Shown: piece after piece, positions 26,487-37,999 of the stretch | Position numbering within the stretch: position 1 is the stretch's first letter | Layout of the letters: the number at the start of each line of letters is the position of its first letter | Source: Rachycentron canadum | Taxonomy: Eukaryota > Chordata > Actinopteri > Carangiformes > Rachycentridae | Assembly (NCBI GenBank): GCA_038496675.1 | Contig: CM076661.1 | Location: 11,502,745 to 11,566,744, forward strand | Length of the DNA stretch: 64,000 nucleotides | Direction of reading: 5' to 3' | Made by a program: the position numbers and the translations under genes | Notes under the pieces: generated by a model | The model's input: the letters and a program-made list of their open reading frames with translations, nothing else | Database searches by the model: none | Told to the model about the DNA's origin: nothing

Positions 26487-29400
26487 AGAGAGCCAGATGG
26501 ACAGCAGTGCTAAGGCTTAGTTTAATGACAAAAGGACCCTCAATCTGGACACGGCTTTATCACTCACTTTAAAGTCCATCTGCGAGAAGTTTAGACTGAA
26601 AACACAACTGCTCAGTCTCTCTGCCTTCCTCAGCTTGTGTGTGAGCAACTTAGCAACTCTCTCTCTCTCTCTGCAGACCACACTCTCTCACACACACACA
26701 CTTTCCCACACACTGAGTCCCATACCTCTCCTGCATCTGTAACAAATCTGAATGATAAATGTTTGAGGACAAGGGGGGGTGGCTGGATATAAAAATAAAA
26801 AATAAAAAAAAAGAGGACGACTCAGACTCTCAGCCTGGTGCTGATATCTTAGAGGCATGCAACCATAGGCTTTTATTTCCTGGCTTTAGTGGTGTCCAGG
26901 GGTCTGGCAGTATGTGGGGTGGGGTAAGGGGGAAGCTGGGAGGCAGATAGACAAGAAGAGTGACAGCACGGAGATAGACTAGCTACCTATTTATAGCATG
27001 GGCCATCTGCAGAGCTCCCTCTTGTCTTTGGTCATCCTGTTCACAAAGGCTTGGAGGCAGATTCCAGCAGCCCAGCGCCCAGCCGCTCCATTCACTATTC
27101 ATTCCAGAGCCGGCAGCACCATATGGATCCGGCCCCACTGCTGGGCCCTGGCCGGCCTGTTTCTCCCTCTCTATCTCTCTCTCTTCAGATTGACATGGTA
27201 ATGAAGCCTGGGTGGCTTGCAAAGCGCTCTCCTTTCTTTTTTCCCCCTCTTTCTCCCTGTGTCTTTCCCCTCTTCTCTTTCAAAAAAGACGCCAGGCTTG
27301 AGCATGACCGGACACCAACCCCCCTCCCCCTCCCTTCCCCTCCTGTTCTCTTTCCTACTACTCTACCTCCTCCTCCTCCTCTCTCCTAGTGTTTTTCTTT
27401 ACAAGTAGCCCAGACACTTTCCCTCCTTTACCCACCCTCAGACATTCAAATCATCTCATTTCATTCCCTGACACCTGTGAAGAGCTAATGTGACCTTAAG
27501 TTGTTCTGTTGCCAGTCTTACCATACACACAGACATCTCCATCCCCACCAACACTGATCCATTACACTGATATACTGAAGCAGGCATCAGTCAAAATGTA
27601 ATTTTTTTAAATCATCACTGTCACATGTCAGCACAAAGATTGGATACTCCCAGGCTACATCCTCTTTTTTTCAGCTCACATCCCCTTTCCAGCTTAACCA
27701 TCTCACTTCATTGTGGCCAAACTGGCAATAAAGCGGAAATGGAATCAGAGAAGGGGATTCCATACAAGGAAACTGTTAATGATGCTACAAAGCGCAGACC
27801 CTTGGGGGAAGTAAGAGGACTGTGAAACTGAACCCAAACAGAGTGTCTGTATGCTTCCCTCTGTCCCACTCGGCCCTTTAGTCAGCGGACAAAGAAGAAA
27901 CTGCACTTGAAAGGCTTTGTTAGTAATATGCCAGTTTTATCGAGTGAGTCATTGGTGTATTTTTTTTTTTTTTTTGTGAAGACATTCTGGATTACCACCA
28001 TATCTCTGCAAACTTTTTTCACACAGTTCATTTGCATAAATGATCTCAGCTCACGTTTATCTGTCCCCACTGTGAGGAGAGAGACGGGGTGGGGGGTTGG
28101 GGGTTCCCTCATGGTTTCAGCCATGTATGAAAATGAATTCATATTGAGGACTTTGATATATTTGGACAAATTCAAAACTATAATAAAATTAATGGGAAGT
28201 GAGTCCTTTGCTAAGTGTCTCCTTTAGTTTAGTACTGTGCTGTGTTTTAGTGCCGTTTCATCTCCGGTATTTCTGCTGTTTTGCCTGCAACGTTTCGTTT
28301 ATGCTGTCACCTTGACTGGATCGTTCAACTTTCACCTACTGCACTTGTCATAGTAATTATTTCCTGGTAATTGGTCGCTAATCTGGCAAAAGTGTGCGAG
28401 TTAAACTGGCAGAATGGATGGGCAGAGCTCCATGAGTAAAGTCAAGTTGTGATTGCTTTCTCTTGAGGCAATTCCCTGAATTCTGATCTTCTGCGCTCTG
28501 ACCTCTTGCTGGGTGTTAAAATCTAAATGTTAAGAAAAGAGGAGCAACCCTTTTAGTACTTTAAGACTGATTTGTAATTGGAGCTGTAACTCGGGTGGAC
28601 AAAACTTGACTTTTGAGTGATGCTTAGCACCCAGAGTTTGACCTCCTAACCTGCACGGGGAGAGGAAAAATAATAAGTGGCTATGTATTTGTTGTGGTAA
28701 TATTTTTAGAAGACAGATAGCGTTAAAACTGCATCAATAGTCGGAGGTATCATTCCTCAGCTGTAGTGTGGCAGTCACCTTGGGATCTGTGGAGCCTGAG
28801 GCCTAGGCCAGCCTACTTAACCATGCATGCTGTGCTGGGCCTAACCTAATTAGGTGCCATCCCAATGTCAACACTGCTGCGTTCAGAGCCTGATAAAAGA
28901 CAAGCCTTTTCTTCCTCCACTCATACTGTGAAAGGGCCGCACAGAGCCGGGTGACAGAGACCCTACCATCTGCAAGCTCGGTGTGTGTATTTGTATGTGT
29001 GTGCGTAACTGTATGAGAAGCCCGCGTGCTGTCATCTTGCTTTCAACTTTAAAAATATTTTCTGTGAATCGCAGGAAATAAAGCATCTGCAGATTCTGCG
29101 TCCAACTCCTTCACCGTCACAGGAAACGGGTGGGGGTGATGGAGCATTTGAATCAAATTTATAGCCACTCCTGTGAAAAACACACCATGATGCTACACAA
29201 CATAATCACTCACATCTCATTTACAGTAGCTAATGTACTTCACGCATACATCTACGTACAGCTGTTATCTCTTTCAGCTCTGATTTCATGTTGTGTGCAT
29301 TTTGTGAGTCCGCGCACGCTCATTTCATTCCAAAGCATTTCATTTAGCGTTTCTATTTTACCTCACATCCCCAGCATCATTAAAGTATAGAAACATTTTG

Positions 29401-30000
29401 CACAGAATTCCCAATTAGGGTCGATCAAATATGGATCCTCGAGCACGGAGGCGCACGCACACAAACACCAATACACTCAGTGTTGCCTTTTTAACATGTC
29501 GTCAAACCAACCACTAATTCCATTTATACGGATAAAACACTTTCACAAATAGATTACCTGCTACATACGATCCCCTCTTTCACTGTGAAATTGTGGCACG
29601 GAGCCACATCCTCCCACTGCTTCTTAGTCCATTAAAATACAGATGAGAGCGTTTTACAGCCTGGGCCAACAGCAACGCCTCCCAGCTAATCCACCAACAA
29701 ACACAAACATCAGATGAATTATCTGTAATGGAGAGGACTCTGTTCTGGCACCGCTGATGAGAAATGAAACAAAACATGAGTTTATTTTGGTAAATATTTG
29801 GATTTCATTTTGATTCTGCTTTTCATGTACGTAATTAGCTGGCAAATATAGATCTGTATAGAAATCCTTGCTTTTTCATCAAGAGGGTGTTGGTGTTTCT
29901 CGGTGCGCTTCCAGCAGTTCCTTTCAGGACCGCTTCACGCGTCTCCCTTCTGAACACTAGATATGAGACGAAAGTTTCTCCCCCTTTCAGCATTTGAAGA

Positions 30001-33000
30001 GTTTGTCGACTTCAGCTTCTAAAAATGCACTTTAAGGAGAGAAATCCTCTCTCAGAGTCCTCCATCCATCCATCTATCCGTGGCCAGCAGCACACTTGAC
30101 AGTTTCACTTGCTCAGGAGCCAAGCAAACAATGCTGCTCTGACAAGCGAATCTCTCCCGTGTCGGAATCTCATCTACTTAAAGCACTATTTATTCAGCAC
30201 ACATCCTTTTAATGCTGAATCTTGGCAACGGCGCATGAAATCCAGCACCTTAATTCCATTAGCTTGTTACTCCAATAAGCCCCAATAATCTAAAGCTAAC
30301 TGCAACACATACACAGATCCTGGAAATACACGAGCCATAGCTGCTCCCTCTGGGGCATTTTTAATAACACTAATAGCCCTTAAAGGTTGATTCATTCTGC
30401 TGATATCAAAGTAAATGGCCATATTAACCTGTGCTGGCTGAGACTAACTATAGCACAGCTCTTCATAGATAGGAAGTAAAAAGTGGTGGCAATATGCAAC
30501 ACAGCAGGTTTCAAGGATTTAGAATAATTACATCACAAACATTTAAAGATGCCACAGCTGAAAAAAGTTGTTATTCAAATGCTTTTTCTCTCCTGCTACA
30601 GCTTAGTTTCTCACCATCCTGAATGAACCGCCTTATGTTTGATCATAGTCCATACACAAGGCTGAAGCTATTGTTGATAAGAGACTGAAGCTTCTCTTCA
30701 AATGGGGCTTAGCAAGTGTCATTCAAAGACCCTACTCTTCATTTCAAAAGTGACTCAGCTCTTTGTTAGTCAAAGGGTGAAGAGGGTCCTTTAAGACCCA
30801 GATGCCCTTGGCGTGAAAGAACAGATAAACTGGTAAAAGTGAGAGCAGCAAGAGAAGAAACAGGGACCAAAAAAAAAAAAAAAGACTGATAAAACAAAAA
30901 AAAAAAAACGGCGGCGCGAGACAGATAATCTAAGAGGAAAGAGAACGAGAAAGTAATAGGGATATTAGGAGCGTGCCAAAAGAGAAAGGCATGAGAAAGT
31001 CTGTGCTGGTAGGTCTGATCCCATGTGAGCCGATGAGATGGGTGACGGGTGAGGAGGGGTGAGAGATAAGAGCCAAAGAGGATTAGGGCCGTGAGAACCT
31101 TTGTTGTTGTGATCAGTTAAAAGCACTGTCTCTCAATGATCCACCTGACTACTTCAACGTGCTTACAGCAGCAAATCTGCATGTGAGGGATGACAAGACA
31201 CCTTCAGCCACCACTTTGAAACAGACAGACCGTTTTATTTACTATAAAACTATAAAATGTTTTTGGCATTTCCCAGTTGTGAGCATCACCATATCCCCTG
31301 TTGGACTCGGTTTATTCCACAGTGCATCATAAAAAGTGATGCACAGTTTGGAGCTAAAACATGAGAGTCAAGGCAATGACTGGTTTCTATTCATTTATTT
31401 TTTGATGTTACCAGACTATCCTCTACATCTGCGGTACCACCTGAGGGCACTTATTTTCTTAAAGGATTTCCGGAGGTTTTGTAACCTTGACAGAGTTTTA
31501 CAATCTTTAATTAAAAACACTTTCATCTGATCCTAGCGTTTTTACATAAAGCATTGTAATAGTTGAATTGTAATTTAGTTTTTTGATGAATACGCCTGCT
31601 TGCTGTGGACCCATTTCTGATGTGAGTAATAAGAGAGAACTATAACAGTAAAGTTAAGATCCCTAAAACCCAAAACACTCCACAGAGCTGATGGGAACTG
31701 AGGTGGGTGATAAATGGCAGTGGATTTGTAACTACAAGCGACTCCTTTTACATGTACATAGCCTTTTGATCTATTGTTTTTATAAAGCCTTAAATTTTGA
31801 CCATTTTAGGACAACAAAATACATAAAATCCAGCATTTTTCCACCTCAGATTTATTCCTGGCAGCATGAAAAGAATTTTGAAAGAAAAGAGGCTTTCAAC
31901 CTTTATGTTAGAGGAATAAAACCGATGAGTAAAACAACTTAGAAACTTTGGACCTGTAACTTTTACAAGTCTAAAGTTTCCTCGGAAAGTTTGCAAACAG
32001 AACAATGTAATGTGGTAGTTATTGATGGGAAAATAAATATAAATCTGTGAGACAGTTATTTGAAATTAGTTTAGTTATAATGACTCACTGATTTCCAGAG
32101 GAATTTCCTTTGGAGCTACAAGCACCAAGAAAATATAACTGAGCAATGATAAAATTTCAGACCTATCCTCTACACACATACAATAATATGCATTAAAATA
32201 GTGGCAGAGAATGAGTGAATGATTTCGGCCACTGCCCCACCACTCTCACTCATATGTGATCTAGAGTTTTGAGAATCTGGACTTGCTGGTGGACTCCAAA
32301 TCTTCACACTTGGGCTGTAAACAATAAATAACACTTCAAAGACAATGGAAAGCAGCTTGGCAGAGATGGTAAAGGGCTGCTGGCTTTGAACAGAATACAT
32401 TTAAGTGTTTGTTTTTTGTTTTTTTTTTCTATTATTTTGGCAGTCAGTATGGATGGAAGACTTTTATTAAATGATCAGAAAATGTATTTAAAGTGAATTA
32501 AAGGTGACCAGAGCAGCAAGAGACGCTATAACTGTTTATTAACTGTCATTTAATATTGTTCAAAAATGCAGAATATATTGTATTTGTTATGACAGCAGCT
32601 AGCAGCTCCTGAGTACACAGGTCCAGGCTTTCCTCAAACACCAGACACATAATTTACCTCAGAAGAAATAACACGTGATGGGTGGTCAGAAATGGCATCG
32701 GGCATAGCAATGAATAGGCCAGAGCTGTTCTCAGACCCATTCTATGTTTTCACAGAAACACAGAGGAGTGAGTTTCCTACATTAACTCTCTCTTCCCTCT
32801 GCGCTGTATAAATAGATAAAGATTGAGTAAGAACAAGATGACTGTGGTCAGAGGGTTTAGGGTTATAAGGAAGTGGGCTCTGCTGCAAAAAGAGATAGAG
32901 CTGAAGGAAACGGAGTTCTGCCGATGGGAGAGCTCAGTCCAAAATGTTGTCCTCTTGTCTTCTTGCTCCATTTTGTCTGCACAGGTCATAGAGGTTCACA

Positions 33001-35300
33001 CTGGCAGATCATGACCAGGTTATTGGTTATTATAAATAGTTATTTATGAATATTTTGTTATAAATGATGTAGCTTTAGCTGAGGGCCTAAATTAATGTTA
33101 GCTTGCTAGCATTAGACGTGTCTAGAGAGGAATTAAAAAATGAACATAAGAACTTAAGGAAGGGGATCTAACAATGAACTACTGTATTTGTACAGTGTTT
33201 TGGATAAATTTCATCAAAGACAGCATATTTTATGACATGTCAGATTTGGTACGCGAGAAAAATCTACTAGAGTATGTACCATTACAATGTAAAGCATACA
33301 TTTTATTGATGACAAGGACCAGTTAGTAGTTGATTTGATGGATTTCTCATCCATGAGGGATTCTTACACTGAAACAAACAAACTATTTTTGGTCTTAAGA
33401 AATTAGAAACAACAAAAAGAAAGAAATATGAACAGAGCAGTGATCAATGACATATGTAAGAGTGAAGTTCCTGGAAATTAAATACAACCTCAGAGCGGAC
33501 TGTTTGACACACAGCCGCTTCAAGAAACAGGCACACACAACGGTGTCACCACAGAATCCAAGACCAGGAAAAGGTGGTATCAGAAGCTAGTTTCAGGTCT
33601 CACACACATTCTCAATTCCCCTTGGAATAGAGGAACCTCAGAAATTCGACCCTGGGATTGAAACAACAACTTTGTCAATTTACTTGCTAAAACTCATGTT
33701 AGCGATGTCAAGCACAGACCCCGTGAAATGGAATTACATTGTTACTGCACCTGTCACATTTCTGACTCCGTGGTCATTAACACCAAATGCTAATATTGAT
33801 AATTTTTGGCAACATAACACTGCGACAGATAACACACCCGAGCTCCTAATTTACACACAAACACCACCTCACCTCCATTCTCCCTGCTGCATGAAAAACA
33901 AAATCAGATTTCAACAATCATCGTCTATCGTACGTTCAACTAGAAACCACACTGTCATACTCCCTGTGTGAAAGTGGAGATATGCAGATATCTGATTACA
34001 GGGGTACAGACTGCTAGCTGCAGTGACAGCTGTGCCGCAGTGATAGGTGGGCGACACAGCAATGTTAACGTGTGATTGTATGCCAACGGGCAATATTGCC
34101 CAAAAGTTAAACTGCAGCCAACTTTTCCACACTGCCAACTGGTTGGTGGTTGTCACGCTGGCCAAAAGATCTGAGTGTTTCAGCTCTAAAAGAAAATAAG
34201 TGGATTTTTAGCAACTTTGAATGACTAGTTACATAAGTTGTTTACATTATAGATGCAGGTTATAGCATAATATATATCTCCATGGCTCAGCCATCCACCT
34301 TCATCCAACTGCCTGTCTCATCTCCTGCTGCCAGCTGTGTGTTGTGGAGGAGCAGTGTGCGTGCAGGGCACAGGAGGACCAGCCTGCAGGGAGGCTTGGA
34401 GTGGCCACTCCATGACCAGCCTGGGAGGCACTTGGGCAGCCATGGTGCCTTTGTCTCCCAGTCCAATCTGGCCACCTCATCCCTCCCATCCATCCATCTT
34501 TCCCAGTGCTTCCTCCCTACCCGTGTGCTTGCTGCAGCCTCTCACGTTACAATAGAGCCAGGACTCAATGGCTGTTGCTCAGAGAGCAGAGAGAGTCCCA
34601 TCTGGACCACAGGGGAGACTGAAGAGAGGCAGGAGGTGGACAGAGAGAGGAAGACAGCAACAGACCAGATGTATTTCAGCCAAGGCCAGAAACTGATTAA
34701 ATCAAAGCTACTTATTTTCTTGAAGCATTAATTCTCTATTCACAAAGACAAATATATATTTCAGTTAGATGAGCTCATGCTAAATTTAAGTGATGGTCGT
34801 TTGAGGCAGAACTTTTGATGATTGTAAAACGTTTGTTATCACTCAAAATACTTTCAGAAATCAGAGCTTCATTATTTTTACAATAATGATCTTGTGACTG
34901 TTGACTGCCTGCTAATCTCAGTTACATAACTTAAAATCAGATTACATCAGATGCATTAGAGCTAAACCAAAGTCAAATAATCAATGAATAAAATGACAGA
35001 ACATTAATCAGCTTTTGATAATTGATTCAACATCTCAGTCCATAGTCAAGCAAGAAAGGAGCATCATTTGTTTCTAGCTTGTCAAATATGAAGATTGGTC
35101 ACTTTTGTTTGTCATGTGTGATAGCAAACGAAACCTCTTCCTTCAGCTCTGGAGTTATTCGCTTACATGAAATAACAAGCAAACCTGCAGATGAATCTAC
35201 AGCAAAAACTGATCCTACTGTTAATCCAGCGCCTACAACAGGTTACAAAGAAAATCAGACACAAATTTGAAAAAAGAATTTGCAGTTTTGTGATGTTCAC
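30001..35300. other. Gene desert upstream of id2, segment 4
   Basis: No gene is supported. 30,060-30,480 is a unique block rich in AT-core sites (TTTAATGC, CCTTAATTCC, CCCCAATAATC) with no simple repeats, resembling vertebrate conserved non-coding elements. Two A-runs lie at 30,870-30,909. 33,660-33,830 has a similar AT-core texture. The remainder is AT-rich sequence with no recognised features. Confidence 0.6.
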
Positions 35301-35369
35301 CCAGTGGAGACCACAGTTCACCCCACTTCTGTACTCGCCCCTGGCGCTGTTTGGGGGGGGGTAGTATAA

Positions 35370-35640
35370 TAGCAGACCACGCCCCACAAGGTCGACGCCG
35401 CTTCAAGAGCCTCTGCGACACTGGCTGATGTGCACACTCCTGCACGCGACAGGCGCGTGGCAGCCCAGAGCAGAGGGAGACGAGGCGAGCGCGAGACTCT
35501 CCAGCGCTTCCGGACGGCGGGGGAGAGAAAGTTTGTCCGCGGCTCTCGGGTGTTGCTACTTCGGCGGACTCGGACTGTGAAGCGGGCGGAATTCAGTCTA
35601 CTATTTTGTGTGAAAAGCGCGCGGTTTGTTCAGGCGGGTT
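35370..35640. promoter_or_regulatory. CpG-rich promoter-like block, distal
   Basis: CpG dinucleotides are dense here compared with the AT-rich flanks. The block begins with a CCACGCCCC (KLF/SP-type) site and continues with many GCGC, CGGCG and GCGCG words. A TATAATA-like stretch lies just to the left at about 35,364. It sits 4.3 kb upstream of the id2 TATA box. It may be the promoter of an unannotated (possibly non-coding) transcript or a distal id2 control element; direction is not determined. The open frame through it begins at a GTG and is not convincing. Confidence 0.45.
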
Positions 35641-35788
35641 CATATATAGAAAATAAAAAGTAAAAAAAAAAAAAAAAGAGAGAATGAGTTCAAATTGAGT
35701 ACAGAGCCATCCAAAGTGTAGCTATTAAACTCCTACATGGACGGATGTTTGAAGCGACTTCATCACATTTGTTGTTGTTTTAAAATCT

Positions 35789-35806
35789 TATCGATAGTAT
35801 CGATAG
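35789..35806. promoter_or_regulatory. Tandem TATCGATAG motif
   Basis: Two exact, adjacent copies of the 9-mer TATCGATAG. The ATCGAT core matches the known preference of CUT-class homeodomain factors (CUX and ONECUT families). It lies 150 bp right of the distal CpG-rich block. Binding is inferred, not shown. Confidence 0.45.
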
Positions 35807-37074
35807 TTTCTGACCTTTAATAGTTGCTATTATTCATTTGGTTCAGCTTCAGTGTCTTGTCGTTGAATTAACCATTATTATAGCGGACCAGACGCCATCC
35901 GGGCAACATTTCTGCGCATGGAGACGTTTTAGTTCATTATCCTGCATCAATAAACCTCAGGACAGGTCACACTAAAGGTCTGTTAGGCTAAAAGGAAGTT
36001 GGTGGCATGATTGTAGTTTCGTGATAAAAGGGGGGGGGGGGGGGGAGATCTCAAATGAGACCAATATTTACTCTCAGAACTAAGTGCAACTGCAGGGAGG
36101 AGGATCAACAAGTTGGCCGGAGCAGACAGTCCGACGCCGGGACTGCAGGGCGCACTTCGGCTGGTTGGCAGCTCCGCTTTGTTTTCTGAACCTTATCTCC
36201 TGAACCCAAACTAATAGGCTGGTGACCAGGAGCAGAAGGGGGGATGTTGGGGCTTTTATTTGTTCGGACTGAGGAATGTCTGAGTTTTGGAGGGGGGCAA
36301 AAGAAACTTTAACCTGGAGTAACTTCAAAAATGACTTGTAGCTCTTTGCTTGCGAGTGTGTGGGCTGCGTGGGAGAAGTTGAACTTGTTCAGGGGTTATA
36401 TCCCTCGGGACCTGCGAGGCATATGGTAAATAAACAAACAAATCTTGACCATCCATTCAGTCTGACAGCATTACTCTGGGTCAAATTCAAGATCACCACA
36501 GCTGGAAACAAGTATTAAACATAGAAAGAGATGAGTGTGAACAGCTTTGGTTAAACCTCTTGTTACAGCACAAATTTCAAGTATGTTACACCTTCCTACT
36601 GAAATAGACCTGGTCATGAGTGGAAATATACCTCAAATTGATTTCTTCCAAGTTCAGTGGAAGACACAAACCTTGACTGACATAAATTAAGAGGAGCGGA
36701 TTTTGGTGGTCTCTTTTAGAGCACATGAAGAAGAAGATGATGCCATTAATATGGCACCATAAAGTAAACCCTATGGCAGTAATGCCAGGGTGGAATTGGT
36801 GGATTTCAACGGTGGTTGAACCATTCGACTAAAATTGAAGTAAAATAAGCATAGCTACTGCAAAAATAATAATAATAATAAAAAAAACTATTGTGTCTGC
36901 ATTAAAATGATCACTTATCAAAATCTACTTAAGATAAAGTCAGACATAATGCAATCCTGGGGAGTGTAGCAGACCTACTATATAATTACATTTAAGGATT
37001 TTTTAAAAGTTTTTATTGGCGCATTGTAAGTAGCATTTTACTGCTGAAATTGATCCAGGTGGAGATCGTTACTT

Positions 37075-37290
37075 TGGGTTACATCTACAATGGTAGGCTA
37101 CATTATATTTTCATATGATTATATGTTTTGGGTGTAAACTCTTAATCTAATACTATAGATGTCATACTATAGAAGTGCAGTATTTCCCTTTGAACTTCAC
37201 TACAAAAGAGCACGAACCGGAAATGCTCCAGTACTACAAGTATCCTACATTTGTGAATAAATCTACTTGTTTACATTCCATCACTGGTGG
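37075..37290 (-). mobile_element. Decayed non-autonomous teleost repeat
   Basis: The right end (TTTACATTCCATCACTGG, about 37,270-37,287) and the internal CAGTATTTCCCTTTGAA (about 37,178-37,194) resemble the terminus and body of a very common teleost repeat that starts CAGTGGTGGAA and is rich in AGTAACT/AAGTA words. Copies of this kind are non-coding. This one is heavily diverged and its left boundary is uncertain. Family assignment is from memory and would need a repeat-library search. Confidence 0.45.
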
Positions 37291-37521
37291 ATTTCTCTGC
37301 TCCTCAACGCAGAGCAGCTACGTGCGCCCTGCTCTCGCCTCTTGAATAATATCTGTTGGCCCCTGAAACCACCACCGAGGAAGAAACCCGCAGCGACCCA
37401 AACCCCGTCCCGGGTCGATCAGCTGAGAACCACCTCTGACTGACAACCCCGAAACCCCGTCTCCATGGAAACCGCCTCAGCGGCGCCGCGAGGGTTGGCT
37501 CGAGGGCTGCTGTGAATGGGG

Positions 37522-37529
37522 TGACGTCA
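37522..37529. promoter_or_regulatory. Perfect CRE (TGACGTCA)
   Basis: The full 8-bp palindrome bound by CREB/ATF factors, directly followed by GGCGCCGGCGCC. Full CREs near CpG-rich start sites are usually functional; use here is inferred. Confidence 0.6.
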
Positions 37530-37561
37530 CGGCGCCGGCGCCGGAGAGTCTGCTCCAAGGA

Positions 37562-37583
37562 CAGAGAGAGAGAGACACAGAGA

Positions 37584-37619
<36 letters not shown>

Positions 37620-37636
37620 CACAGACACAGAGAGAT

Positions 37637-37669
<33 letters not shown>

Positions 37670-37683
37670 GAGAGAGAGAGGGG
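37562..37683. repeat. (GA)n polypurine tract, about 120 bp
   Basis: Almost entirely GA dinucleotides with a few CACA breaks. It is long enough to form intramolecular triplex (H-DNA) under supercoiling and may be a GAGA-factor-like or nucleosome-free element beside the CRE. Confidence 0.93.
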
Positions 37684-37837
37684 CAGGGAAGAGGTGAGGG
37701 TGAGGCTGCCGCTGTGGTTCGCTCGGCTTTGCACCGACGTGCTCTTGCGCCGATTCATCACCCGTCTGTCAGGCATCAGTCAGGGGCGTCGCGCGAAATG
37801 TACACAGCTGTGGCAGCGAGAGAGCGAAGGGGAGAAA

Positions 37838-37981
37838 ATGGAAAAATCCTATTGCACCAGATGTGGACACAGACTGCAGGAGCTGCAGATTATATTAGAA
37901 ATGCATAAAAAAAAAAAAAGCAGGATCGTCAGACAGCTGAAGGAGAAGCTGTGCGTGCCTGGTGAATACAACTGCGCGTAA
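37838..37981 (+). CDS. Small ORF, 47 aa, unrecognised
   Basis: An ATG in good context (GAAAATGG: A at -3, G at +4) opens a 47-codon frame ending in TAA. The peptide has a CxxC near its N-terminus (C6, C9, then H11), an LQELQIILEM amphipathic segment (about 13-22), a lysine run at about 24-27 encoded within an A-run of 13, and two later cysteines (C39, C46). It lies just downstream of the CRE/CpG block on the + strand. An upstream out-of-frame ATG occurs at 37,798. I do not recognise the family. The GTAAAA overlapping its stop could be a weak splice donor, so it might instead be a first exon. Chance openness is quite possible. Confidence 0.2.
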   Translation: MEKSYCTRCGHRLQELQIILEMHKKKKSRIVRQLKEKLCVPGEYNCA

Positions 37982-37999
37982 AAACAATGACACAGATGG

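Larger units (their letters stand above)
20001..30000. other. Gene desert upstream of id2, segment 3
   Basis: No gene is supported. This is the most microsatellite-dense part of the window: (CA)n at 20,244-20,275, 21,131-21,177, 22,993-23,032, 25,739-25,786, 26,061-26,092 and 26,451-26,480, plus CAGA/TCTG arrays around 20,418-20,469, 24,041-24,062 and 25,896-25,924. Almost all longer open frames here run through these arrays. 26,990-27,180 is a GC-richer unique block, and 28,240-30,000 is mostly unique sequence without splice-supported coding potential. Confidence 0.65.
35660..37290. other. Intergenic stretch between the two CpG-rich blocks
   Basis: No coding sequence is supported. It contains an A-run (about 35,662-35,677), the tandem ATCGAT motif, a 16-base G run at 36,030-36,045 and, at its right end, a decayed teleost repeat. 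Confidence 0.6.
37295..37830. promoter_or_regulatory. CpG-rich promoter-like block with CRE
   Basis: A GC- and CpG-rich block about 2.1 kb upstream of the id2 start site, with GGCGCC repeated, GACGTGC, and a perfect CRE palindrome. It also contains a 120-bp purine tract. The sequence looks like a CpG-island promoter, yet the id2 start site is clearly elsewhere, so it may drive a separate transcript (in mammals a divergent lncRNA lies beside ID2) or act as an id2 enhancer. Strand and transcript are undetermined. Confidence 0.5.

Noticed and set aside
35430..35663. 77-codon frame in the distal CpG block
   Set aside because: Starts at GTG and is Arg-rich because of CpG content; reads like an untranslated leader.
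37694..37981. 95-codon frame covering the small ORF
   Set aside because: It begins at a GTG, not ATG; only the internal ATG at 37,838 has a sensible start, so the shorter ORF was listed instead.
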